25,206 nt of DNA, from NCBI RefSeq assembly GCF_030523985.1, contig NZ_JAUNHK010000034.1, forward strand, positions 1 through 25,206. The letters are read 5' to 3'. The stretch comes from Deinococcus sp. (GTDB lineage: Bacteria; Deinococcota; Deinococci; Deinococcales; Deinococcaceae). Under the pieces are notes generated by a model. It was not told the DNA's origin, ran no database searches, and saw only the letters and a program-made list of their open reading frames with translations. Position numbers and translations under genes: made by a program. This document shows positions 1-8,992 of this stretch, one piece after another; the first letter of the stretch is position 1; each line of letters starts with the position of its first letter.

Positions 1-128
1 AAGAGAAGAAAAAAGGGGCAAGAGAAACTGGGGAGAAAAGCGAAAGGACTGCGACCATCTTGCCACCTTTTCCCGGCAGCGGCCTTATTTCTCCACCTTT
101 AGTCGGTTGTTCCTCACGCGCACGCGGT

Positions 129-134
129 TATTCT
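129..134 (+). promoter_or_regulatory. Leaderless -10 element of the LCP gene
   Basis: TATTCT lies 7 bases before the GTG at 142. No Shine-Dalgarno is present before that GTG, so transcription probably starts at or next to the start codon. A weak -35 candidate, TTGTTC, lies at 107-112 with a 16-base spacer. The same arrangement recurs before ten other starts in this window, which supports both the promoter and the GTG start. Confidence 0.6.
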
Positions 135-141
135 CTGACGT

Positions 142-1314
142 GTGCGCCGTGTTCTTGCCCTGATTCTTATTTTGCTCGCTGGTGTGGTCGCGTTGTTTGC
201 TCCTGCTTTTCCTGCCCTGGCCCGTTATGGAGCCTTGCCCCGTCAGGGCGAGAAGCCGCTGAACGTGCTGCTGGCGGGCGTGGACGTGAATTACGACGAC
301 AAGGCTCCGGTCTGGCCCTACCCCGCTACCCCCGAGGACTACACCGGGCGCACCGACACTATTTTGCTGACTCAGGTGCGGCCCGACGGCACCGTCAAAC
401 TGCTCAGTATTCCGCGTGACAGCTGGGTGCAGATTGCGGGCTGGCCCGGTGGCGGGCAAGTGGACGGCTGGGGCAAAATCAACAGCGCCAACGTCCACGG
501 CGGCCCCGACATGCTGGTGAACACCGTGCAGTCGCTGACGGGCGTGAAGGTGGACGGCTACGCCCTGCTGAGCCTGAATGCGCTGCGGGCCGTCACCGAG
601 GCGGTGGGCGGCGTCACCATAGATGTGCCGCAACGCATGAAGTACGACGACAACGCCGGACACCTCCACATCGACCTGCAACCGGGACGGCAGAGGCTCA
701 GCGGCGAACAGGCCGAGGGCTTCTTGCGGTTTCGCAAGGACGGCATGGGCGACATCGGGCGGGTGTCGCGTCAGCAGCAGTTCATGACGGCCCTGCTGAG
801 CGAGATTCGCAAACCGGCCAACGTGTGGCGACTGCCCCGCGTCATCGCCGCCCTGAACGCTAACGCCAAGACCGACCTGACCCGCGCCGAAATCGGTCAA
901 CTGCTCGGCGCGGCGCGGCAAGGCCCCAAAATCAACACCTACACCCTGCCCGGCAACTTCGGCATGTCGGGGGCGCTGAGCATCTGGGCCGTGAATCGCC
1001 CCGAAGTGAACGCCCTGATGCGCGAACAGTTCCGCGACCCCAACGACCCGCACAGCCTGAGCATCCTCATCCTGAACGCCGACGCGCCTGCGGGCAGCGC
1101 CCGGCGCCTGCGCGAACGCCTGATGACCCTCGGCTACCTCAACGTGACCGCCGCCAACGACCAGCGCCCCTGGCCCGTGACCACCGTTTCTGGCCCCGCC
1201 GAGCCCGCCGCCACGCTGCTGCGCGACCTGGGGTACGGGCAAGTCGACAGCGCCCCCAGCACTCCCGGAGCCGACCTGACCATCCGCCTGGGCCGCGATA
1301 CTCCGGCACAGTAA
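142..1314 (+). CDS. LytR-CpsA-Psr (LCP) family envelope protein
   Basis: LCP enzymes transfer glycopolymers from lipid carriers to the cell wall, or act as related phosphotransferases, on the outer face of the membrane. The 390-residue product begins with a hydrophobic segment (about 4-27) acting as a signal anchor. The LCP catalytic domain spans about 38-225, with the expected arginine and aspartate motifs: R70-T-D72, SIPRD at 89-93, KINSAN at 112-117, and RFRKDG followed by DIGRVSRQQQF at about 196-214. A LytR_C-like domain follows at about 305-385 (LSILILNADAPAGSARRLRE). The GTG start is chosen because a TATTCT -10 sits 7 bases upstream and the anchor begins at once. The gene stands alone; the next gene has its own control region. 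Family assignment is firm. The acceptor polymer in Deinococcus, which has an outer membrane and unusual envelope layers, cannot be inferred. Confidence 0.9.
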   Translation: MRRVLALILILLAGVVALFAPAFPALARYGALPRQGEKPLNVLLAGVDVNYDDKAPVWPYPATPEDYTGRTDTILLTQVRPDGTVKLLSIPRDSWVQIAGWPGGGQVDGWGKINSANVHGGPDMLVNTVQSLTGVKVDGYALLSLNALRAVTEAVGGVTIDVPQRMKYDDNAGHLHIDLQPGRQRLSGEQAEGFLRFRKDGMGDIGRVSRQQQFMTALLSEIRKPANVWRLPRVIAALNANAKTDLTRAEIGQLLGAARQGPKINTYTLPGNFGMSGALSIWAVNRPEVNALMREQFRDPNDPHSLSILILNADAPAGSARRLRERLMTLGYLNVTAANDQRPWPVTTVSGPAEPAATLLRDLGYGQVDSAPSTPGADLTIRLGRDTPAQ

Positions 1315-1382
1315 CCGCAGCGGGAACTCCCAGCCAGCGAAGAAAAAACCGGGGAAGCGGCAGAAAAAAGGCGGTCAAAAAG

Positions 1383-1418
1383 TGAACGTCAACGTTCATT
1401 CTGTACGTCAACGTTGAC
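1383..1418 (+). promoter_or_regulatory. Twin palindromic operator upstream of the beta-oxidation operon
   Basis: Two inverted repeats lie close together. TGAACGTCAACGTTCA (1383-1398) has 7-base arms around a CA centre. GTCAACGTTGAC (1407-1418) is a perfect 12-base palindrome. Both contain ACGTCAACGTT (1386-1396 and 1405-1415). The centres are 22 bases apart, about two helical turns. The second palindrome overlaps TTGACC (1414-1419), a possible -35, although no good -10 follows at the right distance. Position and symmetry fit a dimeric TetR- or MerR-type repressor of fatty-acid or acyl-CoA catabolism. The regulator itself is not in this window, so its identity is inference. Confidence 0.6.
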
Positions 1419-1474
1419 CTGACCGCCCAGACGTGGGAGCATAGAGCCGACACCAAAAACAGGAGGCTCTACCC

Positions 1475-3565
<2,091 letters not shown>

Positions 3566-3568
3566 AGG

Positions 3569-4345
3569 ATGCCGGGGGGAGCCGTCACGCGACTGGAGGC
3601 CATCTGGCACTTCTGCGGAAACCATGAGCCTCTGCTCTGGCGTTCTCCCCGCTGCGGCTGCTTTCACTGCGAATCCCTTTTTGCCCCTACCGAAATCGAG
3701 GACTGGGTGGACCACATGAGCACCGCGCTCTGCCCGCGCTGCGGCGTGGACGCGGTGCTACCCGACGTGCCGCTCTACGCCCTGGACGCCGACTTGCTGC
3801 GCGAGATGCACGAGTTTTATTTCCTCTCGCCTTCCCGTAAGAGTGCGGCCCAACCCGCCGAAGTTCAGGGCGAGGGGGAAGTGCAGGTGCGGGTGCTGGG
3901 CCCGGATGAGGCGCACGCTTTGAACCGCGTCGCGCCCGGCGTCTTCGACGGCCCGCCCCGGCCCGACGCCACCGTGCTCTTTTTCGACTCCGACCGCCAC
4001 CACCTCGCCGTCGCACTGGCGGATGGGCTGGTGGTGGGCATGGCGGGCGGGTTTCACTACCTCCACCCCGACAAGGCCCCTGAGTTGTTCATCAACGAGG
4101 TCGGTGTGGGCGACGACTGGCAAGGGCGCGGGCTGGGCCGCCGCCTGGTGTCTGCCCTGCTCGCCCATGCCCGCACGCTCGGCTGCGAAAGCGCCTGGAC
4201 CCTGACCGAAACGGGCAACCTCGCGGCCCGCCGTCTGTATCTGGCGACGGGTGGCGAAGAACAGACCGACGTGGTCATGAGTGTCTTCGACCTCTGCGCC
4301 GAGTTCGACCTCTCTCCCATTGCCCCCGACCCGCTCCACCTTTAA
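3569..4345 (+). CDS. GNAT acetyltransferase with N-terminal cysteine-rich (zinc-ribbon-like) domain
   Basis: The 258-residue protein has two parts. Residues 14-65 hold six cysteines (16, 29, 31, 34, 55, 58) in the pattern CGCFHC then CPRCGVDAVLP, which resembles small stand-alone bacterial proteins with paired Cys-x-x-Cys knuckles and is likely to bind zinc. Residues 105-250 form a GNAT fold: the acetyl-CoA loop is QGRGLG at 185-190, preceded by the beta-strand segment LFINEVGVGDDW, and TETGNLAARRLYLATGGEEQ fits the usual C-terminal strand-helix. The start lies 3 bases after the fadB stop; CAGGG at 3556-3560 may act as a weak ribosome site. The gene sits between fadB and the thiolase, so it is co-transcribed with beta-oxidation genes. 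Its acceptor substrate is unknown. Family assignment is good; a role in acyl-CoA metabolism or lysine acetylation is only inference. Confidence 0.85.
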   Translation: MPGGAVTRLEAIWHFCGNHEPLLWRSPRCGCFHCESLFAPTEIEDWVDHMSTALCPRCGVDAVLPDVPLYALDADLLREMHEFYFLSPSRKSAAQPAEVQGEGEVQVRVLGPDEAHALNRVAPGVFDGPPRPDATVLFFDSDRHHLAVALADGLVVGMAGGFHYLHPDKAPELFINEVGVGDDWQGRGLGRRLVSALLAHARTLGCESAWTLTETGNLAARRLYLATGGEEQTDVVMSVFDLCAEFDLSPIAPDPLHL

Positions 4346-4363
4346 CCCGCAGGAGGGTTTCCT

Positions 4364-5545
4364 ATGCCTGAAGCTGTCATCGTTTCCACCGCCCGCACCC
4401 CCATCGGCAAGGCCTACCGGGGCTTTCTCAACGACACCCACGGCAGCGACCTGGGCGCGCACGCCGTCAAACATGCGGTGGCCCGCGCCGGAGTCGACCC
4501 CGCCGAAATCGAGGACGTCATCATGGGTTCCGGCAACCCCGAGGGCGCCACGGGCAGCAACATCGCCCGCCAGATTGCGCTGCGGGCCGAACTGCCGGTC
4601 AGCGTGAGCGGCGTGACCGTCAACCGCTTTTGCTCCAGCGGCCTGAACACCGTGGCACTCGCCGCCAACCACATCATGGCGGGGCAGGGCGACGTGTTCG
4701 TGGCGGGCGGCCTGGAAAGCATCAGCCTGACCCAGAACGACCATGCCAACAAGTACCGTCTGCGCGGCGAGTGGCTGCTGGAACACAAGCCCGACATCTA
4801 CATGTCCATGCTGGAGACTGCCGAAGTCGTCGCCAAGCGCTACGGCATCAGCCGCGAGGCGCAGGACGAGTACGCCTACCAGTCGCAGATGCGCACGGCT
4901 GCCGCGCAGCAGGCCGGGAAATTCGACGAGGAAATCGTTCCCATGACCGCCCGCATGAAGGTGCAGAACAAGGAAACGGGCGAAATCAGCGAGCAGGAAG
5001 TGACGCGCAAGCTTGACGAGGGCAACCGCCCCGACACCACCCTGGAAGGCCTGAGCAAACTCAAACCCGTCTTCGAGGGCGGCGTGATTACCGCCGGGAA
5101 CGCTTCGCAACTCTCCGACGGCGCGGCGGCGCTGGTGGTCATGAACAGCGACGTGGCGCGTGAACGTGGCCTCCAACCGCTGGGCCTGTTCAAGGGCTTC
5201 GCCGTCGCGGGCCTGGAACCCGACGAAATGGGCATCGGCCCTGTCCTCGCCGTGCCTAAGCTCCTCAAGCGTCACGGCCTGAGCGTGGACGACATCGACC
5301 TGTGGGAGCTGAACGAGGCGTTTGCGGTGCAGGCGCTCTACTGCCGCGACAAACTCGGCATTGACCCCGAAAAGTACAACGTCAACGGCGGCAGCATCAG
5401 CATCGGCCACCCCTACGGCATGAGCGGCGCACGCCTGACCGGGCACGTTCTGCTCGAAGGCCAGCGCCGGGGCGCCAAGCACGTCGTCGTGACCATGTGC
5501 GTCGGCGGCGGCATGGGCGCGGCGGGTCTGTTCGAAGTGCTGTGA
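4364..5545 (+). CDS. fadA: Acetyl-CoA acyltransferase (thiolase, FadA-like)
   Basis: Thiolase cleaves 3-ketoacyl-CoA to acetyl-CoA and a shortened acyl-CoA, the last step of each beta-oxidation round. The 393-residue product has the normal length of the family. The nucleophilic cysteine C90 lies in VNRFCSSGLNTVA, the histidine H349 in GGSISIGHPYGMSGAR, and the second cysteine C379 in CVGGGMGAAG near the C terminus. NEAFAVQALY is the usual loop before the substrate site. The ATG follows a good GCAGGAGGG Shine-Dalgarno. It is the third gene of the operon with fadB, and a strong hairpin terminator follows 12 bases after its stop. A biosynthetic acetyl-CoA acetyltransferase is possible from sequence alone, but linkage to fadB favours beta-oxidation. 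Confidence 0.92.
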   Translation: MPEAVIVSTARTPIGKAYRGFLNDTHGSDLGAHAVKHAVARAGVDPAEIEDVIMGSGNPEGATGSNIARQIALRAELPVSVSGVTVNRFCSSGLNTVALAANHIMAGQGDVFVAGGLESISLTQNDHANKYRLRGEWLLEHKPDIYMSMLETAEVVAKRYGISREAQDEYAYQSQMRTAAAQQAGKFDEEIVPMTARMKVQNKETGEISEQEVTRKLDEGNRPDTTLEGLSKLKPVFEGGVITAGNASQLSDGAAALVVMNSDVARERGLQPLGLFKGFAVAGLEPDEMGIGPVLAVPKLLKRHGLSVDDIDLWELNEAFAVQALYCRDKLGIDPEKYNVNGGSISIGHPYGMSGARLTGHVLLEGQRRGAKHVVVTMCVGGGMGAAGLFEVL

Positions 5546-5557
5546 TCTGACGTTCAC

Positions 5558-5605
5558 GGAGGGCCGGGCGTCGCCATGTGACCCGGCCCTCCAGCCTTTT
5601 CTCTT
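5558..5605 (+). terminator. Intrinsic terminator of the fadB operon
   Basis: GGAGGGCCGGG (5558-5568) pairs perfectly with CCCGGCCCTCC (5582-5592) to form an 11-base stem with a 13-base loop, followed by a T-rich run (CTTTTCTCTTTTCTT). It closes the three-gene operon and separates it from the esterase gene. Confidence 0.85.
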
Positions 5606-5628
5606 TTCTTGCCCACCAGGAGGCTCCC

Positions 5629-6573
5629 ATGCCCGTAGACCCCCACCTCACCTCGGTCCTCATGCAACTCTCGCAGGCCCCGCAGCCCGCCAGTCTGGAA
5701 GAAATGCGAGCGGGCATCCGGGCCAATGCCCTTCGCAGTCCCAAGCGCCCGGTCACGCTGGGCGAGGTGCGCGACCTGACGCTGCCCGGCCCGGACGGTC
5801 CGCTTCCGGCGCGGCTCTATCACCCGGCGGGCGCGGCCCCGGCGCAGGGCTGGCCGCTGACGGTGTATTTCCACGGCGGCGGCTTCGTGGCCTACGACCT
5901 CGACACCCATGACGCCCTCTGCCGCGAGCTGTGCGCCGCGTCGGGGGCCGCCGTGCTGAGCGTGGCGTACCGCTTGGCTCCCGAACACAAGTTTCCCGCC
6001 GCCGTCCACGACGCTTTTGCCAGTGTGCAGTGGGCCGCCGCGCACGCGGGCGAACTGGGAGCAGACCCGCAGCGCCTCGCCGTGGCGGGCGACAGTGCCG
6101 GAGCCAACCTCGCCACGGTCACGGCCCTGCGGGTGCGGGACGAGGGCGGCCCCACGCTACGGGCGCAACTGCTGATTTATCCCGCCGCCGACTTCGGCAA
6201 CCCGGAGCGCTACCCCAGCCGCCGGGAAAACGCCAGGGGATTTTTCCTCACCGCCGAGCGGATGCGGTTTTTCGGTCAGCAGTACCTTGCCCAATCAGGG
6301 GACGCCGCGCATCACCACGTCTCGCCCATCGGCGCACCCAGCCTCGCCGGACTTCCGCCCGCGCTGGTGCTGACCGCCGAATTCGACCCGCTGCGCGACG
6401 AGGGCATGGCCTACGCCGACGCGCTGCGGGCCGCAGGCGGGGAGGCCGAACACCGCCCCGGCCCCGGCATGATTCACGGGTTCGCCAACATGACCGCTTT
6501 TTCGCCCGTCGCCGCCGGGCTGGTGGACGACGCCGGGCGCTGGCTGGGAGAAAGGCTGCACGAGGGCAATTGA
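5629..6573 (+). CDS. Alpha/beta hydrolase fold-3 esterase (hormone-sensitive lipase family)
   Basis: This is a predicted cytoplasmic carboxylesterase or lipase acting on short or medium acyl esters. The 314-residue product carries the HSL-family oxyanion motif HGGGF (82-86), the nucleophile elbow GDSAGAN (S156), the acid in EFDPLRDEG (D253) and the histidine in MIHGFANM (H283), so the triad is complete. The ATG at 5629 is preferred over an in-frame ATG at 5578 because AGGAGG lies 5-10 bases upstream of it and the 5578 codon falls inside the preceding terminator hairpin. The gene comes after that terminator, so it either has its own promoter or is reached by readthrough. Substrate cannot be deduced. 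Proximity to fatty-acid oxidation genes is suggestive only. Confidence 0.88.
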   Translation: MPVDPHLTSVLMQLSQAPQPASLEEMRAGIRANALRSPKRPVTLGEVRDLTLPGPDGPLPARLYHPAGAAPAQGWPLTVYFHGGGFVAYDLDTHDALCRELCAASGAAVLSVAYRLAPEHKFPAAVHDAFASVQWAAAHAGELGADPQRLAVAGDSAGANLATVTALRVRDEGGPTLRAQLLIYPAADFGNPERYPSRRENARGFFLTAERMRFFGQQYLAQSGDAAHHHVSPIGAPSLAGLPPALVLTAEFDPLRDEGMAYADALRAAGGEAEHRPGPGMIHGFANMTAFSPVAAGLVDDAGRWLGERLHEGN

Positions 6574-6595
6574 GGCAGTCTTCATGAGCCTCATT

Positions 6596-6601
6596 TAGCC
6601 T
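6596..6601 (+). promoter_or_regulatory. Leaderless -10 of the lipoprotein gene
   Basis: TAGCCT lies 6 bases before the ATG at 6608, with no Shine-Dalgarno. The TAG of this hexamer is in frame with the ATG and excludes a longer upstream reading. Confidence 0.5.
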
Positions 6602-6607
6602 CTTGCC

Positions 6608-7060
6608 ATGTCTCCTGTCCTTCGGCGTGCGTCCCTCGCCCTGTTGCTCCCCGCCCTCACCGGGTGCGCCATCGGGGCTTACATCAGCCCGCTCTCGCCG
6701 CTCGAACGGCAGTTCAACGGCACTTACGAAGGCGTGGGCAAAGGCCCCACCGGGCACGTCCCCTACCGCCTGCTGCTGAGCCTTCAGCCCAAGGCCGGCA
6801 AGGTCAGCGGCGTGCTGACCAACCTGGAAAGCCGTAAAGCCTATGCCCTGAGCGGCACGTTTCAGCAAGCGGGCGACCGTCTGACGCTGGACACGGCACT
6901 GTTCGAGGACGGCAACAAGCACCGGGGCAACCTGCGCGGCGTGTGGGAGGGCGGCAAATTGAGTGCCAACCTACGAACCGTGCTGCTGGGTCAGCAACTT
7001 CTGAGCTACAACTTGGAACTGACCCGCACCGAGGCAGTGTCTGCCGAACAGGGACGCTAG
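6608..7060 (+). CDS. Small predicted lipoprotein
   Basis: The 150-residue product begins with basic residues, a hydrophobic stretch and the lipobox LTGC (cysteine 19), so it is probably lipid-anchored after signal peptidase II cleavage. The mature part (FNGTYEGVGKGPTGHVPYRL onward) has alternating polar and hydrophobic residues and several glycines, as in a small beta-rich binding domain. I do not recognise a family. The start is supported by an in-frame stop within the -10 element just upstream. It begins 34 bases after the esterase stop. Its own stop TAG is shared with the -10 of the next gene. The lipobox assignment is fairly sure; the function is unknown. Confidence 0.7.
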   Translation: MSPVLRRASLALLLPALTGCAIGAYISPLSPLERQFNGTYEGVGKGPTGHVPYRLLLSLQPKAGKVSGVLTNLESRKAYALSGTFQQAGDRLTLDTALFEDGNKHRGNLRGVWEGGKLSANLRTVLLGQQLLSYNLELTRTEAVSAEQGR

Positions 7061-7063
7061 GCT
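7058..7063 (+). promoter_or_regulatory. Leaderless -10 of the SWIM gene, overlapping the lipoprotein stop codon
   Basis: TAGGCT is followed by 6 bases and the ATG at 7070. Its first three bases are the stop codon of the lipoprotein gene. No Shine-Dalgarno precedes the ATG. Confidence 0.5.
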
Positions 7064-7069
7064 GGGGCC

Positions 7070-8824
7070 ATGTCGTCTGTCCTTCTCTCTCAACAGGCCG
7101 CTCTCGACTGGGTTGGAGAACGTGAATGGCGCAAAGGCCAAAGCTATGTTCGGGGGCTGACCGGACTCACCCGCCAGCCCGATGGAACGCTGACCCTGCT
7201 GCAAGGCTCGGCGCACGGTCAGGAAAAGTACATCGTGCGCGTCACCCTGGCGGGCAAGGAGGTCGAGGCGGCGCACTGCTCCTGTCCGGTAGGTGAGGCC
7301 GGAGCCTGCAAGCATGTGGCGGCGCTGCTGGCCCGCGCTCTTCAGTCCCCCCAGGATTTCAACGCCTTGGAAGACCTGCAAAGCCAACTGGAACGGTTGG
7401 ACGCGCCCGCCCTCCGTGCCCTGATTCGGGACATGCTGCAACAGGAGCCGGAGCTTCGCGGCCTGCTGCTGACCAGACCAGGCCGCACAGCGAAAGGGAC
7501 GGCGGCTGACCTGGACAAACGCATCGCCCAGGCTTTTGCGCTGGTGGACTATGACGCGGAATACGACTGGGAAGGCGAAGGCCCCGACCTGAGCGACCTG
7601 GAACCGCTGCTGGACACTCTGCGCGGGCAAGTGCACGACATCGCCTCGCTGGACGCCGCCGGATACGCTGACCTGTACCGCGCCGCAGACGCCATGCTCG
7701 AAGGCTGCGCCGACCTGAACGACGACGATTATGACCTGGGCCTTTGGGAGTACGTCACTGTAGCCAGGACGGCCCTGCTCCGTCTCCTGCAACAGCCCGT
7801 TGACTCGCTGCTGCGCGAGAACATTCTGGATACCCTTGAGGAATCCATCGGTCAGTTGCGCTGGGATCGTAAGGAACTGCAAAGCGGGCAACTGGAACTG
7901 TTCAGCGCCCTGCCTGCCGAGGAGCGCGAGCAACTGAGAGCATTCGTGACGCGGCTTCAGGGCCTTGAACGCCACGAGGCTTACCGTCACAGGTGGGCAC
8001 AGACGCTCTATCTGCTGTTCTCGCCTGAGGAAACCAATCTGGAAGATGAACTGGCCCTGGCCCGCGCTACAGGTCGCCCGCAGGAAGTCATCAAGGCCAT
8101 GCTCAAACACGGCCAGACCGAGTCCGCCTTACAGCAACTGAACCGTGAAACCAAAGCGGTTCCCCCACAGGAACTGGAAAGCGCCTTTGCCGAGCATGGC
8201 CTGCTGCCACAACTGGAAGAGTATGCCCGGCAGCATCTCAAGACTTTTGGCGTTCGGGCATGGCTGTACGGGCACTACCGCGATACCGGACGCCACGACG
8301 AAGCCCACGCTCTGGCCCGTGACGCCGTCCTGAAGGGCACAGGCGACCATGCGTTTTACATCGCCCGCTGGAACGGCCAGCTTGTGCGTGACCCCGACTG
8401 GCTGAGTGAACTCCGGCACATCAGCCCCGATTGGCCCGCTGACCGCGCCGAATATGTGCGCCAGCAGTGGAAAAAGGCGGGGCAGACCGACAGCCTTCTC
8501 AACTTTTTGCTGGAGGAAGGGCTGTTGAGCGAGGCGCAAAAGCTGGTGTCCGAACGCAGTGAAGTGAGACCCGAGCTGCTCACCCGCCTGGCCCTGAGCC
8601 TGTCCGCTGAGGACGCCAAGCCCCTGGTGCTCCGCGCAGTCCTGGCGCATGTTTCGGGGCGTGGGCGCGAACATTACCGCGCTGCCGCCGAAACGCTGAC
8701 CCAGACTGCCGCCCTTATCGGTCAGGACGAAGCCCGCGAGGTGGCCCGACTGCTGACGCAACAGTTCCCCAAGCTGTCGGCGTTACGTGACGAGCTCAGA
8801 CGCGCCAAATTGCTGAGGGACTGA
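7070..8824 (+). CDS. SWIM zinc-finger protein with long alpha-helical C-terminal region
   Basis: The 584-residue protein has a SWIM motif of the form C-x-C-(7)-C-x-H at C70, C72, C80 and H82 (HCSCPVGEAGACKHVAALLA). SWIM domains chelate zinc and mediate DNA or protein contacts, and are found beside recombination and stress proteins as well as SWI2/SNF2 ATPases. There is no helicase domain here. The remainder, from about residue 100 on, is rich in leucine, alanine and charged residues in repeated helical pairs, suggesting a TPR- or HEAT-like scaffold. The start is fixed by an in-frame TAG 12 bases upstream and a TAGGCT -10. Its 3' end faces the convergent membrane-protein gene. The molecular role is unknown; a regulatory or DNA-associated role is inference. 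Confidence 0.82.
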   Translation: MSSVLLSQQAALDWVGEREWRKGQSYVRGLTGLTRQPDGTLTLLQGSAHGQEKYIVRVTLAGKEVEAAHCSCPVGEAGACKHVAALLARALQSPQDFNALEDLQSQLERLDAPALRALIRDMLQQEPELRGLLLTRPGRTAKGTAADLDKRIAQAFALVDYDAEYDWEGEGPDLSDLEPLLDTLRGQVHDIASLDAAGYADLYRAADAMLEGCADLNDDDYDLGLWEYVTVARTALLRLLQQPVDSLLRENILDTLEESIGQLRWDRKELQSGQLELFSALPAEEREQLRAFVTRLQGLERHEAYRHRWAQTLYLLFSPEETNLEDELALARATGRPQEVIKAMLKHGQTESALQQLNRETKAVPPQELESAFAEHGLLPQLEEYARQHLKTFGVRAWLYGHYRDTGRHDEAHALARDAVLKGTGDHAFYIARWNGQLVRDPDWLSELRHISPDWPADRAEYVRQQWKKAGQTDSLLNFLLEEGLLSEAQKLVSERSEVRPELLTRLALSLSAEDAKPLVLRAVLAHVSGRGREHYRAAAETLTQTAALIGQDEAREVARLLTQQFPKLSALRDELRRAKLLRD

Positions 8825-8833
8825 CACAGCTTT

Positions 8834-8865
8834 GAAAAATGGTTTGGATGCCCAAACTGTTTTTC
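8834..8865 (+). terminator. Probable terminator after the SWIM gene
   Basis: GAAAAATGGTTTGG and CCAAACTGTTTTTC form a 14-pair stem in RNA, with two internal G-U wobbles and an ATGC loop. The T5 run forms the 3' arm. The A-run on the other side could let it act in both directions between these convergent genes. Confidence 0.5.
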
Positions 8866-8950
8866 CGAGCAAGGCGAAGAGAAGAAAAGACGGGTCTGAC
8901 TCCGGTTGAGCCCCCGCGTGAGAAATAAAATCCGTGGCGACAAATGAAGC

Positions 8951-8977
8951 GGCCCCTCTCTGATAACGAGAGGGGCC
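8951..8977 (-). terminator. Hairpin terminator of the minus-strand membrane-protein gene
   Basis: GGCCCCTCTC (8951-8960) and GAGAGGGGCC (8968-8977) form a perfect 10-base stem with a 7-base loop, 15 bases past the stop of the minus-strand gene. Only a weak T-rich stretch follows on the minus strand. Confidence 0.65.
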
Positions 8978-8992
8978 GAATCGGTTGAGGCT

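Noticed and set aside
17..64. GGCAAGA (17-23) complementary to TCTTGCC (58-64), possibly a terminator of a gene left of the window.
   Set aside because: The loop is 34 bases, no T-run follows closely, and the upstream gene is not visible.
5578..5628. Upstream in-frame ATG for the esterase at 5578.
   Set aside because: It lies inside the operon terminator hairpin and has no ribosome site; the ATG at 5629 has AGGAGG at the right distance.
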